A stretch of DNA of 34,209 nucleotides from JBJXHC01 sp964538485 (GCA_964538485.1 CAZIHJ010000026.1:1-34209); one strand, 5' to 3'. Shown: positions 9,419 through 18,156, numbered from the stretch's first letter. The notes: generated from the sequence alone by a model not told the origin. Made by a program: numbers and translations.

Positions 9419-9454
9419 CAAAAATGGGGGATAGGACCGGGGTGTATCAGTCCT
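9419..9454 (-). terminator. Weak candidate terminator after the 109-aa membrane protein
   Basis: On the minus strand, AGGAC (9454-9450) and GTCCT (9437-9433) can form a five-base stem that includes the stop region of the upstream gene, and ATTTTT follows at 9424-9419. The stem is short and there are several C residues before the T run, so this is only a weak call. Confidence 0.25.
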
Positions 9455-9776
9455 GAGGTTGGAGTGACTTCTTATAGGCCCAATCCAGAAAAGGGAGTTC
9501 GAGAATAGTCCTTTCTTCCAGAGATTTGCCCTTGCTCTTGTCAGTGAAACCGATGCCTGTGTTCTTCTTTGATCCTTCTTTGGCTGGGGCTTTGTAGTCA
9601 GGGGAATTGAAGATGGGTTCCCTGGCATCGCGTGTGACGAGGAAGGTTACCCCATCCTTATACTCTTTGGATGGAGGGATGGAGTATAGAGAATACAGTC
9701 CACTCCACACTCCTACTGAAACCCACAACAATGAACCCAATACGACAACAATCAGCACCCACAAGACCGTTTTCAT
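9447..9776 (-). CDS. Small membrane-anchored protein of unknown function
   Basis: A 109-residue protein with one N-terminal hydrophobic segment (MKTVLWVLIVVVLGSLLWV) acting as signal anchor or signal peptide, then a charged soluble tail with a Lys-rich stretch around residues 60-80. The ATG at 9776 is chosen because GGGGGAAGC precedes it directly; an in-frame start 27 bases earlier would put charged and polar residues ahead of the hydrophobic segment. I do not recognise the family. It lies between the exporter operon and the nuclease-fold gene on the same strand and has its own candidate promoter. Confidence 0.6.
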   Translation of the reverse strand: MKTVLWVLIVVVLGSLLWVSVGVWSGLYSLYSIPPSKEYKDGVTFLVTRDAREPIFNSPDYKAPAKEGSKKNTGIGFTDKSKGKSLEERTILELPFLDWAYKKSLQPQD

Positions 9777-9816
9777 GCTTCCCCCGCTCGTTGTTCCGAT
9801 CAACTCTTCGGCGATG

Positions 9817-9845
9817 AATATCGGGAGATTTCAGACCAAGGTCAA
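9817..9845 (-). promoter_or_regulatory. Candidate promoter for the 109-aa membrane protein
   Basis: Minus strand: TTGACC (9845-9840), a 17-nt spacer, then GATATT (9822-9817), about 40 bp before the ATG at 9776. The -35 box matches five of six bases and the -10 box four of six. Sequence-only prediction. Confidence 0.4.
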
Positions 9846-9855
9846 CCGACTCCGG

Positions 9856-10431
9856 CTAAGTGTGGGTTTTTGCGTCCTCTTTCCAGTATTTCGCAGTGCG
9901 GGTGGTTCCTCCACTCCCGATCCTTTCTGAAGGATAGCTCCCCCAACAGTCGATATGGTCGCGGAATATCGCATTGTTCTTTTTTGGGTACTGAATGATG
10001 TAGTCGATGGAATCAGACAAGGTGTCGAAACTTGCCGCATCGCGTAAATCGATCAGCCATTTTCCCTTAACGGTCGGGACGTTCCTGCGGATTTTTCTCC
10101 GGACTCGCAGCTTTGGAATACACAGGAAGTCCACCAGTGAGAAGACATAGAAACTCGAAGGAGAAACAGATGAGTCGCGTATCAAGGTGAAACTGTACGG
10201 AGCGTGCAAAAGAAGTTTCCGAATTGCCAGGTCATCAACGATGAAGAGAAACTCCTGGGGCATCGAGGCATCTTTCCAATGCGTCATGGCAAATGGCTGG
10301 CGTTTTTCCTTTGCATCAATCTGAATGTTGTGGCGTGTGAGAGCAAAATCGAGAGCAGTGAGACTGCTTGTGTTGTCAAGGAATGGCTCACGCCGGTCGA
10401 CAAGGTGGGATTTGATATCTTGTTCGAACAT
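9856..10431 (-). CDS. Putative PD-(D/E)XK nuclease-fold protein
   Basis: 191 residues from ATG 10431; a TTG at 10467 would add 12 residues, and neither start has a good ribosome-binding site. Near the N-terminus the order is: a helix with an acidic residue (MFEQDIKSHLVD, Glu3), a beta-strand with Asp28 (TALDFALTRHN), then IQIDAKEKRQPF, where Asp39-Ala-Lys41 matches the catalytic D/E-x-K. This order is that of the PD-(D/E)XK superfamily and resembles bacterial HYExAFE-type proteins as I remember them. The rest alternates hydrophobic strands (FLFIVDD, FYVFSLVDFL) with basic segments (KLRVRRKIRR). No methyltransferase or partner nuclease subunit is adjacent. Function is unknown; the fold assignment is inference from motifs. 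Confidence 0.6.
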   Translation of the reverse strand: MFEQDIKSHLVDRREPFLDNTSSLTALDFALTRHNIQIDAKEKRQPFAMTHWKDASMPQEFLFIVDDLAIRKLLLHAPYSFTLIRDSSVSPSSFYVFSLVDFLCIPKLRVRRKIRRNVPTVKGKWLIDLRDAASFDTLSDSIDYIIQYPKKNNAIFRDHIDCWGSYPSERIGSGGTTRTAKYWKEDAKTHT

Positions 10432-10513
10432 TGATACTGTAGCAGATAAAGATTGAGGGAGAATCAATGGAGCAGAACATGTGACAACCGTTCACCTCCA
10501 CCGGGTACTGTGG

Positions 10514-10873
10514 TTACTTGCCGAATGCTATCCAACTTCCTTCAACTCCGGCAACACGACTATCACCCCATGTGCCAACCTTGATGACAAAACCGTCGCG
10601 TGTGATGTTCTCGGTTTTCAGAGAGACCCGCGCATTGCCGTCCTTTCCGGCGGCACCATCGTAGGACGTGAGTGTCAGCATCACTGTTGGTGCCTCGGTA
10701 TAGGTCTTCGTGAATTTTACATAGACAATGTGCGTTCGCATGCCCGAGCCGCCATTCAACGTCCAGTTTTCAGAATTGATGTTCGCAAGGAAATCCCCCT
10801 TCTGCATGTTCTGTCCAAATGCAGCGACCGCAGAAATGAATACAAGAGTAAATACCAAGACAAGTCTTTTCAT
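10514..10873 (-). CDS. Secreted H-type lectin-like protein, copy 1
   Basis: 119 residues with a clear signal peptide (MKRLVLVFTLVFISAVAAFG, cleavage near residue 20-21) and a mature domain of about 99 residues. The pattern RTHIVYVKFTKTYTEAPTV, then NARVSLKTENITRDGF, then TWGDSRVAGVEGSWIAFG resembles the H-type lectin domain of Helix pomatia agglutinin and discoidins, which bind sugars such as GalNAc. GGAGG lies six bases before the ATG. A paralog of the same length at 33179-33538 is about 60% identical by eye over the mature part. Sugar binding is inferred, and the usual oligomerising partners are not visible. Confidence 0.75.
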   Translation of the reverse strand: MKRLVLVFTLVFISAVAAFGQNMQKGDFLANINSENWTLNGGSGMRTHIVYVKFTKTYTEAPTVMLTLTSYDGAAGKDGNARVSLKTENITRDGFVIKVGTWGDSRVAGVEGSWIAFGK

Positions 10874-10936
10874 GGTGAGCCTCCGGGATTGAGTTGACCT
10901 GCTAGAGAGTGAATAGCGCTTTATACTTTGCGATTG

Positions 10937-10965
10937 AATATATCAGAATCTCGAAAAAAGAACAA
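10937..10965 (-). promoter_or_regulatory. Candidate promoter of H-type lectin-like gene 1
   Basis: Minus strand: TTGTTC (10965-10960), a 17-nt spacer, then TATATT (10942-10937), giving a leader of roughly 55-60 nt to the ATG at 10873. The -10 box is good and the -35 box poor. Confidence 0.4.
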
Positions 10966-10978
10966 GAGTGGGTTACCG

Positions 10979-11362
10979 CTATTCCACCCTCCTCCATGCG
11001 GCTACGGCGAGAAATAACCAGCCAAGAATAAAACATACCCCGCCAAGTGGTGTGATTGCTCCGAACCATCGTTCTGTGGAGATGGTGAGGGCATACAAGC
11101 TCCCGCTGAACAGGATTGTCCCGAGAAGAAAAGCCATGCCTGCCCGGTGCGACCAGATTTTCATTCGTGGGTTAGATGTCAGCATACCCGCAACGATCAT
11201 CCCAAAGGCGTGATACATTTGATAACGCACTGCTGTTTCGTATGTGGCCAGCATCTCGGACGATAGAACGTTCTTAAGTCCGTGGGCACCAAAGGCACCC
11301 GCCGCAACACCGATCGCAGCAGAAACGCTTCCTACCATAATAAAAAAATGGCGGTGCTTCAT
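10979..11362 (-). CDS. DUF423 family membrane protein
   Basis: Small inner-membrane protein of 127 residues with four hydrophobic segments. The family hallmark GAFGAHGLKN near the N-terminus is followed by ATYETAVRYQMYHAFGM, and the C-terminal part reads FGAITPLGGVCFILGWL; all are typical of the YgdD/DUF423 family. The ATG at 11362 gives MKHRHFFIMVG; an in-frame TTG at 11377 is less likely. Function of the family is not established. It starts 18 bp after the upstream two-TM protein gene and may be co-transcribed with it. Confidence 0.88.
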   Translation of the reverse strand: MKHRHFFIMVGSVSAAIGVAAGAFGAHGLKNVLSSEMLATYETAVRYQMYHAFGMIVAGMLTSNPRMKIWSHRAGMAFLLGTILFSGSLYALTISTERWFGAITPLGGVCFILGWLFLAVAAWRRVE

Positions 11363-11380
11363 GTCATGCGATCGCAAGTG

Positions 11381-11896
11381 CTACATACATGCTTCCACCT
11401 TCTTACTGCTATCAGGGACGACGTAGGTTACACATTGCCGGTACTCGCTCTTTACAGTAATCTTCCTGTTCGTGTCGCTTTTTGGCAGACGTATCGTTAT
11501 TGAAGACTGGCTCTTTTCGATAACATCAGCGAACTTCTCATCCACCAGAATCTCTGCACCATTGAGCATCGGTGGAAGCAGAAGGGTGATCGAACAATAG
11601 ACAATGTTCCGGCTTGTATCAGGAATGAAAGGCGATGAATGCATTGTCGGCTGTTGCGGTTCATCGCCATGTGGTTTTGTATTTTTCCAACGGTCCCAGA
11701 GTCCGAGGAGAACAATGAATACCGCGAGAATAAGTCCGAAGTCGAGGATTTTCCCGCGTACGCCTGTCAACGGAGACTTCAGAGTGGGCAATAGGATCCC
11801 GAACTTTGGCAGTATCCTGATGGCTCCAATGCACACCAGAATACCGCATCCGATGAGAACGAGAGGATGTTGAATGAATGCGATAATGTCTTTCAC
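11381..11896 (-). CDS. Two-TM protein with PEGA-like C-terminal domain, function unknown
   Basis: 171 residues beginning with GTG at 11896. Two TM helices (about 8-26 and 50-68) are separated by a short loop, followed by a Pro/His-rich linker and a soluble domain from about 95. That domain, NGAEILVDEKFADVIEKS and ITIRLPKSD, reads like a small beta-sandwich of PEGA type, a resemblance from pattern only. Two Cys residues flank its end (RQCVTYV and VEACM). It lies eight bases after the M28 peptidase stop and before DUF423 on the same strand. I do not recognise a named family. Confidence 0.6.
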   Translation of the reverse strand: MKDIIAFIQHPLVLIGCGILVCIGAIRILPKFGILLPTLKSPLTGVRGKILDFGLILAVFIVLLGLWDRWKNTKPHGDEPQQPTMHSSPFIPDTSRNIVYCSITLLLPPMLNGAEILVDEKFADVIEKSQSSITIRLPKSDTNRKITVKSEYRQCVTYVVPDSSKKVEACM

Positions 11897-11904
11897 AATG
11901 TCTT

Positions 11905-13515
11905 CTACGGCCTAGCCGGTTTGCGCGGAATGCGATCGTTCCTCATGGCTGCATTATAAGCAAAGGTTGCCATGATAACAGAAGTTTGCTTCAGGTCTTC
12001 TTCAATGGCGCGTTCAAAGAGATCGTTTGTTGTATGCCACGTAAGGCCAAAGTACTCAATGTCATCCTGAATGAACTGGAATGCAGGGAGGCCGATCTGA
12101 TCGAAGGGAACATGGTCAGTGCTGCCGGTATTCGATAACGTGAGTGTTGTCGCACCCGTGGCTTCGAACGGTTTCAACCATGTGCGGAAGATCGGACGCA
12201 CATCCTCGTTGCCTTGCATATACACGCCGCGTACTTTCCCCGTGCCATTGTCGTTATTAAAATACACCGAGAATCTTTCGCCTTCGGGTGTGAGAACAAT
12301 AGAGGCTGTGGAGTCGGCCCCTTTCTTCTCTCCAAGGTATTTCTTGACGTACGCGCGTGAACCAAATGTCCCTTGCTCTTCGCCACTCCACAAACCAACT
12401 CGAATAGTGCGGCGCGGTTTCAAGCCAAGGGTCTTGATGATGCGAATCGCTTCCATACATGTGGCAACCCCGGTACCGTTGTCTGTTGTTCCGGTGGCGC
12501 CATGCCATGAATCAAGGTGAGCCCCGATCATTACGATTTCATCTTTTAGGTCTGTGCCCGGGATTTCAGCGATGACATTGTATGTTGAATCGGCTTTGGT
12601 AAACTGTACATCGAGGTTCATTTCAATCTTCACCTTCATTCCTTTGTCGAGCATGCGGTACAACCGGTTGTAGTGCTCTGCACCGACGGCAATTTGAGGC
12701 AGGATTCTCGGCGACTTGTTTTCGTAGGCACGATACCGGGACGATGCGGGAGTGTCAGGATGCGAGGTGACAGATGCGGACATGACAGAAATATTGCCGG
12801 CATCGTAGCGGCTGGCACTCAGGATTGCCAGTGCCCCTTCCTTCTTACACATCTCCATCATCCCATAGTCCACGAGAGCTGCCTTTCGCTGTTCGGCCTT
12901 TCGTTCCTCGGTTGTTACACGTGGAGTCCTGGGTTTTGGAAAATCCGCATTTGCCATATCAAGCAGACTTTGCTCCGTCTCGCGAACAGCGACCGGCTTG
13001 AAATTCGGTTGGATGACGCGGGGCTCGCTCACAAGAACGAACTTGCCGCGGAGTTTTCCGCGGAATGTCTGCAGCGCACTGTCGGTTTCAGGATTGCAGT
13101 AGATGATTTCACCAGTTACCGTTCCATCAGTGCCCGGCGACCACGCTTTGGGGTATGCGATCAGGGGAAATGCCTGCGGCTCAAGTGCAGTGGCATGGAA
13201 TTTCTTCAATGACCACCCCTTCCCAAATGGACCCCAAGCGTCCAGCCGGGCATTTTCCATTCCGATGCTTGCTAGCTTTTTCCGGGCCCATTCGGCGGAT
13301 CGGTTGAACTCGGGGGAGCCGGTCAAACGAGGTCCATATCCATCCACAAGTTCGCCCAGTATCTCCATTACTTGCGACCGCTTCATACCTTCTTCCTTGA
13401 TCATGGAAACGGTGGCGGTATCGACTTGCTCCTCGTGAGCGCCAGCGGTGTGCGCAGTCGTCACAGAAACACCGACACTCAACATTAGACCAATGATTGT
13501 ATGAGTATACTTCAC
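11905..13515 (-). CDS. Secreted M28 family zinc metallopeptidase
   Basis: Exported aminopeptidase/carboxypeptidase-like enzyme of 536 residues. The signal peptide (about 1-25) is followed by a protease-associated-like insert (about 120-300) inside the M28 fold. The co-catalytic dizinc site is complete: His333 (GAHLDSW), Asp345 (TTDNGTG), Glu379/Glu380 (SGEEQG), Asp422 (NNDNGTG) and His494 (TWHTTND). The start is GTG at 13515, with GAAGGA about ten bases upstream inside the purK stop region; only four bases separate the genes, suggesting coupling. Substrate is probably peptide N-termini or dipeptides, by family. Confidence 0.92.
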   Translation of the reverse strand: MKYTHTIIGLMLSVGVSVTTAHTAGAHEEQVDTATVSMIKEEGMKRSQVMEILGELVDGYGPRLTGSPEFNRSAEWARKKLASIGMENARLDAWGPFGKGWSLKKFHATALEPQAFPLIAYPKAWSPGTDGTVTGEIIYCNPETDSALQTFRGKLRGKFVLVSEPRVIQPNFKPVAVRETEQSLLDMANADFPKPRTPRVTTEERKAEQRKAALVDYGMMEMCKKEGALAILSASRYDAGNISVMSASVTSHPDTPASSRYRAYENKSPRILPQIAVGAEHYNRLYRMLDKGMKVKIEMNLDVQFTKADSTYNVIAEIPGTDLKDEIVMIGAHLDSWHGATGTTDNGTGVATCMEAIRIIKTLGLKPRRTIRVGLWSGEEQGTFGSRAYVKKYLGEKKGADSTASIVLTPEGERFSVYFNNDNGTGKVRGVYMQGNEDVRPIFRTWLKPFEATGATTLTLSNTGSTDHVPFDQIGLPAFQFIQDDIEYFGLTWHTTNDLFERAIEEDLKQTSVIMATFAYNAAMRNDRIPRKPARP

Positions 13516-13519
13516 GGAT

Positions 13520-14695
13520 TCATCCTTCGATGGTGAGAGATGTATGTTGGGTTCGGGGTTCTTTAATCATAGCACAGACGCTTGAAAGTCGTTGTTCAAC
13601 TTCTGCCGCTGTGGTGCCACATACACTGATGTGTCCCATCTTGCGACGTGGTTGAACAGCAATCTTACCGTACAAATGGAGTTTTATCCCTTCGATGGCA
13701 AGCAATGCCGAAAGATCCAGTTGGTCCAGGTGTTTACCAAGAATGTTCACCATGGCACATGGCGCGAGTAACGTCGGCGTTGGCATCGGCAACCCGCAGA
13801 CGGTGCGAACGAGTGCTTCGAACTGGGAAATGCTGCATGCGTCAAGTGTGTAGTGACCGGAGTTGTGTGGTCGTGGCGCAAGCTCGTTCACAAGAATATT
13901 TCCATCAGTAGTAACAAACATCTCCACGCATATTACACCGATAACATCAAAGGCCTCTGCAATTGAGCACGCAAGAGCTCCTGCATCATCCCGGAGCTGC
14001 TCGCTTATTCGTGCAGGTATGATGGACGTGTGAAGAATATTCTCTCGATGTTCATTTTCTGCAACCGGGAATGACGCTGTATTGCCGTCGAGAGAACGAG
14101 CGACAATTGCGGAAAGCTCACACTGCAGCATCACAAACTTCTCCACAACATATTCGTCCGTACCCTTGACAGTGTGAATGAAATCCTCGGCATCGGCATT
14201 TGTGCGCAACACGGTTTGACCCTTGCCATCATATCCGGAGGTTGCGGTCTTGACCACTGCAGGAAGGCCGATTTCCGTGATAGCCGTCTCCAATTCCGTG
14301 ACAGTGGTTGCGAAGGCAAATGGCGCTGTCGGAAATCCGAGGCGTCGCAGCTCCAGCTTTTCCCGCCGCCGGTGTTGCGAAATGGTGAGGATCGAGCTTC
14401 CAGGTCTCACTGTTTTTGTTTGTTCAAGAGTGGTTACCGTTGCGGCGTTGATATTCTCGAACTCATACGTGATGACGTCGGCTTTGGTTGCCATTGCTGC
14501 CGATGCTTTTGCGTCGGTGTAGGAGGCGGTGATTGTCTCATCGGCAAGACGGGAGGCCGGGCATGCCGGATCGGGATCCCACACAATTGTCCGGTAGCCC
14601 ATCCGCTGCGCTTCCCGAATAGTCATCATTCCGAGTTGGCCGCCACCGATGATGCCGATGGTGGAAGGAGGGAGTATGGGTGAGGATGAATTCAA
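13520..14695 (-). CDS. purK: N5-carboxyaminoimidazole ribonucleotide synthase
   Basis: ATP-grasp enzyme that carboxylates AIR in purine synthesis. Motifs: TIGIIGGGQLGMM at the N-terminus, ITYEFENI, the ATP-grasp glycine loop VVKTATSGYDGKGQT, and NELAPRPHNSGHYTLDAC. The start is uncertain. The core begins at TIGIIGG, and upstream there is no ATG or GTG in frame, only TTG at 14695 (used here, 391 residues) and TTG at 14731. Both sit in or beside a pyrimidine-rich repeat on this strand that offers no Shine-Dalgarno sequence. The partner purE is directly upstream, and purK ends four bases before the M28 peptidase gene. Confidence 0.93.
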   Translation of the reverse strand: MNSSSPILPPSTIGIIGGGQLGMMTIREAQRMGYRTIVWDPDPACPASRLADETITASYTDAKASAAMATKADVITYEFENINAATVTTLEQTKTVRPGSSILTISQHRRREKLELRRLGFPTAPFAFATTVTELETAITEIGLPAVVKTATSGYDGKGQTVLRTNADAEDFIHTVKGTDEYVVEKFVMLQCELSAIVARSLDGNTASFPVAENEHRENILHTSIIPARISEQLRDDAGALACSIAEAFDVIGVICVEMFVTTDGNILVNELAPRPHNSGHYTLDACSISQFEALVRTVCGLPMPTPTLLAPCAMVNILGKHLDQLDLSALLAIEGIKLHLYGKIAVQPRRKMGHISVCGTTAAEVEQRLSSVCAMIKEPRTQHTSLTIEG

Positions 14696-14784
14696 AAGGA
14701 AAAAGGAAAAAGGAAAAAGGTGATAGAGCAAAAGGCAAAAGGGAAAAGGAAAAAGGTAATATGGCGAAAGGCAAAAGAGAAAAC
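14693..14784. repeat. Heptamer-like purine tract between purE and purK
   Basis: On the plus strand an AAAAAGG-like seven-base unit repeats four times in phase (14695-14720), then degenerates into CAAAAGG, GAAAAGG and GAAAGGC versions up to about 14784. It resembles the short tandemly repeated heptamers known from cyanobacteria and some other bacteria. It occupies the purE-purK gap and reaches the first codons of purK. Translations across it give low-complexity Lys/Gly or Phe/Leu/Pro strings, which I do not treat as genes. Confidence 0.8.
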
Positions 14785-14798
14785 GAAAAAGTGCGAGA

Positions 14799-15296
14799 TC
14801 ATATTTTTGTCTTCAGGACTTTATTCTTCAATGTGCGCTGGTATTGCTCCATCTTCTTACGCAGACCCGGATGCTTCCCCGAGAGAATGCGGACCGCTAA
14901 CAGCCCTGCGTTTGCGGAGTTGTTGATGCCCACGGTGGCCACCGGTACACCGGCAGGCATCTGGACAATTGAAAGCAAAGAGTCGAGGCCATCAAGCGAT
15001 TTTGTTTTCACCGGAACGCCGATGACTGGCAGCGACGTCTTGGATGCAATCATTCCCGGAAGATGCGCCGCCCCGCCTGCCCCGGCAATAATGACTTCGA
15101 TTCCCCGTTCTGCCGCTTCTTCGGCATATCTGAACATCAAGTCCGGTGTACGGTGTGCGGAAACAACCTTGAACTCAGTTGAGACGCCAAACGTTGCAAG
15201 GATTTCCTGCGCAGCATTCATGTATGGCGCGTCAGATGCGCTGCCCATAATAATGCCGACAAGGGGTTTCGTATTCTTATGTTTAGAGGATTTCAT
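14799..15296 (-). CDS. purE: N5-CAIR mutase (class I PurE)
   Basis: Converts N5-CAIR to CAIR, the step after PurK. It has 165 residues, the usual class I length. Motifs: GIIMGSASDAPYM (phosphate loop), VVSAHRTPDLMF with the conserved His, IIAGAGGAAHLPGMIA, and IVQMPAGVPVATVGI. The ATG at 15296 has no obvious ribosome-binding site. It pairs with purK downstream on the same strand, the usual purEK order, but here a repeat tract separates them. Confidence 0.97.
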   Translation of the reverse strand: MKSSKHKNTKPLVGIIMGSASDAPYMNAAQEILATFGVSTEFKVVSAHRTPDLMFRYAEEAAERGIEVIIAGAGGAAHLPGMIASKTSLPVIGVPVKTKSLDGLDSLLSIVQMPAGVPVATVGINNSANAGLLAVRILSGKHPGLRKKMEQYQRTLKNKVLKTKI

Positions 15297-15357
15297 TTCT
15301 GACGATTGCTATTTTTGAACTGGCTCAATCTAAACCTTTTTAGGGAATGTTGAAAGA

Positions 15358-18087
15358 CTATTGCAGCGCCTCCAAGCTCTTCTGCAGCTTCTCCACATTC
15401 GTTTCCATGTTTGTCTGTTTCTCCCGCTCTTTCTCCACAACTTCTTTCGGTGCTTTGGCCACAAAACTCTCATTGCCGAGTTTGTTGCGAATGCCGGTGA
15501 TAAGTCCGGTAAGGCGATCGATTTCCTTCCTGAGTCTGGCCTTTTCGACGTCAATATCGATGAGCCCTTCGAGCAGAACGAAGAGTTCTTCGCCTTGTAC
15601 CACGGCGCTCACGCTCAACTTCGGGCGACTGCCGTCCTGAATAAATGTAAGGGAAGAGACGCGGGCAAGTCGCTGAAGATAGCCGGAGTATCGCTCCACG
15701 CTCTCAATACTGCGTTTCCCGCTCATCTTCATCACAAGCGCAATTTCTTTTGATGGTGCAATATTCATCTCTCCCCGGATGTTCCGTAAGGACTCGATGA
15801 CCCCCTGAACGAATACCATCTCAGCTTCGACGTTCTTATCCACGAACGACATATCTGCCTCGATCAAACTGGAGCGCATGATGGACTCGTCCGGCATTCT
15901 CGTTCTGATATTCTGCCATAACTCTTCAGTAATGAACGGCATAATCGGGTGCAGCATACGCAGTGCGCCGTCGAAGACATCAAGAGCACGGCTCAGTACG
16001 GCTTGCTTGGTTTCGGCCGGCTCGTTACCGTAGAAACGTGACTTCACCATCTCGACGTACCAATCGCAGTAGTCATGCCAGAAGAAATCATACACCGTTT
16101 TGGAAATCTTGTTGATCTCGAATTCATCCAGGGCGGTCATGATCTCTTGCGCGGTGGAGTGGAAGCGGGAGAGAATCCACCGGTCGGCGAGATCAAGGTG
16201 GTCGGTATTGAAGTCACCCGTCTTTGCCGCTTCTCCGATTTGGTCGCGGTTCATCAGCAGGAAACGGCCTGCGTTCCAGATCTTGTTGGCAAAGTTGCGA
16301 CCGATTTCGTTTTTCTCTTTTGCATAGAGAATATCCTGCCCAAGGGGGGCGAGAAACAGAATCGTGAACCGCACTGCGTCGGCGCCATACTCGGAGATCA
16401 ACTCAAGGGGTTCGGGCGAGTTGCCCAACGACTTGGACATCTTGCGTCCTTTGTCGTCCCGGACGAGACTCGTGAAATAGACATGACGAAACGGTACGTT
16501 GGACTTCAGGTCTGTGCTTCCAGTGAACGATGGACCGAATTTGAGTCCGGCCATGATCATGCGGGCCACCCAAAAGAAAATAATGTCCGGAGCTGTGACG
16601 AGTGTGTTTGTTGGATAAAAATATTGGAGGTCTTTTGCTTTTCCATACTTCTCTTGTTCAGGCCAATCATGAACCGAGAATGGCCAGAGCCACGAAGAGA
16701 ACCAAGTGTCCAACACGTCCTCATCCTGGCGAAGCGGAATGGAAGAAGGGAGACCGAGTTTGATGTGTGCCTCATTCTCGTCACGCGCAGCGGTAAACTT
16801 GCCATCAGGCGTGTAGTACACCGGGATTCGATGTCCCCACCAAAGTTGGCGGGAGATGCACCAGTCGCGTATGTTGGTCATCCAGTGTTCATACACTTTC
16901 GTCCAACGATCCGGATAGAACTTGATCGTTCCATCAAGCACGACCTTCAATGCCGGTTCGGCAAGTGGTTTCATCTTCACAAACCACTGATCGGAGAGAT
17001 ATGGTTCGATGACTGTGTTGCAACGATAGCATTTGCCAACACTGTTCGTGTGGTCTTCGATTTTTGCAATCAGCTCTTGTGCTTCAAGGTCTTGCAGCAC
17101 AAGCTTGCGAGCCTCGTAGCGATCCATTCCACGATACTTCTCCGGAACCTTGTCATTTGTTTTTGCTGAGACGTCAAAGATGTTGATTTGCGCGAGATTG
17201 TGCCGCTGACCAACCCAATAGTCATTGGGATCATGTGCGGGAGTAATCTTCACCATACCGGTGCCGAATGCCGGGTCAACATAATCGTCGGCGATGATCG
17301 GAATGTTCCGTCCCACCAGCGGGAGTGTTGCCATTTTACCGATGAGGTGTTTGTACCGTTCATCTTTCGGGTTCACGGCAATGGCAACATCGCCGAACAT
17401 CGTCTCCGGTCGCGTCGTTGCAACAATCGCAAACTCGTTTGGAGTGTCAACCAATGGATACTTGATATGGTAGATCTTGACTTGCTGATCGGAATGTTCG
17501 ACTTCGTCATCGCTGATGGCCGTGTGGTCCTTGGGGCACCAGTTGACGATATATTTTCCACGATAGATCAGTCCTTCATCAAACAACCGAATGAACACTT
17601 CACGTACGGCATTGGAGAGTGTTTCATCCATCGTGAATTTCTCCCGCTGCCAGTCACACGAGGACCCGAGTGTCCGTAACTGTTGGATAATCACTCCGCC
17701 ATATTGCTTCTTCCATTCCCACACCCGCTTGACAAATTCTTCCCGGCCGAGATCGTGGCGGTTCTTTCCCTCCTTCATCAGAGACTTCTCCACCACATTC
17801 TGAGTGGCAATCCCGGCATGATCGGTGCCCGGAATCCAACACGCCTCGTAGCCCATCATTCTTCGATAGCGGATGAACGCATCCTGCAATGTATTGTTCA
17901 GGATATGTCCCATGTGCAAGACGCCGGTAACATTAGGGGGAGGAATGACAATAGTATAGGGGGGCTTTGCATCATTGGGCTCCGCGTGGAAGAATCCCTT
18001 GGTTTCCCAATGTTTGTACCACCGTGGTTCTACTTCAGTTGGGGAATAGACTTTTGCGAGTGAAGGTTCAGAAGATGGATCAGGCAA
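15358..18087 (-). CDS. valS: Valyl-tRNA synthetase
   Basis: Class Ia aminoacyl-tRNA synthetase charging tRNA-Val, 909 residues. The HIGH-type motif is PNVTGVLHMGHILN (HMGH at 58-61), the editing (CP1) domain includes VATTRPETMFGDVAIAVNP, and the KMSKS loop is GRKMSKSLGN. After the anticodon-binding domain the protein ends in the ValS coiled coil (DVEKARLRKEIDRLTGLI onward). TTG at 18087 is the start, supported by CGGAG five bases upstream; no in-frame ATG lies before the conserved N-terminus. It lies 69 bp after the M23 peptidase gene. Confidence 0.98.
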   Translation of the reverse strand: MPDPSSEPSLAKVYSPTEVEPRWYKHWETKGFFHAEPNDAKPPYTIVIPPPNVTGVLHMGHILNNTLQDAFIRYRRMMGYEACWIPGTDHAGIATQNVVEKSLMKEGKNRHDLGREEFVKRVWEWKKQYGGVIIQQLRTLGSSCDWQREKFTMDETLSNAVREVFIRLFDEGLIYRGKYIVNWCPKDHTAISDDEVEHSDQQVKIYHIKYPLVDTPNEFAIVATTRPETMFGDVAIAVNPKDERYKHLIGKMATLPLVGRNIPIIADDYVDPAFGTGMVKITPAHDPNDYWVGQRHNLAQINIFDVSAKTNDKVPEKYRGMDRYEARKLVLQDLEAQELIAKIEDHTNSVGKCYRCNTVIEPYLSDQWFVKMKPLAEPALKVVLDGTIKFYPDRWTKVYEHWMTNIRDWCISRQLWWGHRIPVYYTPDGKFTAARDENEAHIKLGLPSSIPLRQDEDVLDTWFSSWLWPFSVHDWPEQEKYGKAKDLQYFYPTNTLVTAPDIIFFWVARMIMAGLKFGPSFTGSTDLKSNVPFRHVYFTSLVRDDKGRKMSKSLGNSPEPLELISEYGADAVRFTILFLAPLGQDILYAKEKNEIGRNFANKIWNAGRFLLMNRDQIGEAAKTGDFNTDHLDLADRWILSRFHSTAQEIMTALDEFEINKISKTVYDFFWHDYCDWYVEMVKSRFYGNEPAETKQAVLSRALDVFDGALRMLHPIMPFITEELWQNIRTRMPDESIMRSSLIEADMSFVDKNVEAEMVFVQGVIESLRNIRGEMNIAPSKEIALVMKMSGKRSIESVERYSGYLQRLARVSSLTFIQDGSRPKLSVSAVVQGEELFVLLEGLIDIDVEKARLRKEIDRLTGLITGIRNKLGNESFVAKAPKEVVEKEREKQTNMETNVEKLQKSLEALQ

Positions 18088-18156
18088 AGCAACTCCGAAA
18101 AATGGGCTTGGACTATAAGTTGTGGCAGAAAACCTGAAGAGAAGGAGAGAACAGAG

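Noticed and set aside
14538..14774. A minus-strand frame giving Phe/Leu/Pro repeats (LPFALSPFSFF)
   Set aside because: Translation of the repeat tract out of the purK frame; such strings are typical artefacts of heptamer repeats.
14680..15318. A plus-strand open frame beginning with a Lys/Gly-rich stretch (KGKRKKEKG)
   Set aside because: The start is the heptamer tract and the rest is antisense to purE; it is low complexity, not a protein I can support.
16075..17169. A 364-codon open frame on the plus strand inside valS
   Set aside because: It is antisense to a full-length, motif-complete valS, has no family motif or signal peptide, and its composition is what a reverse frame of valS would give.
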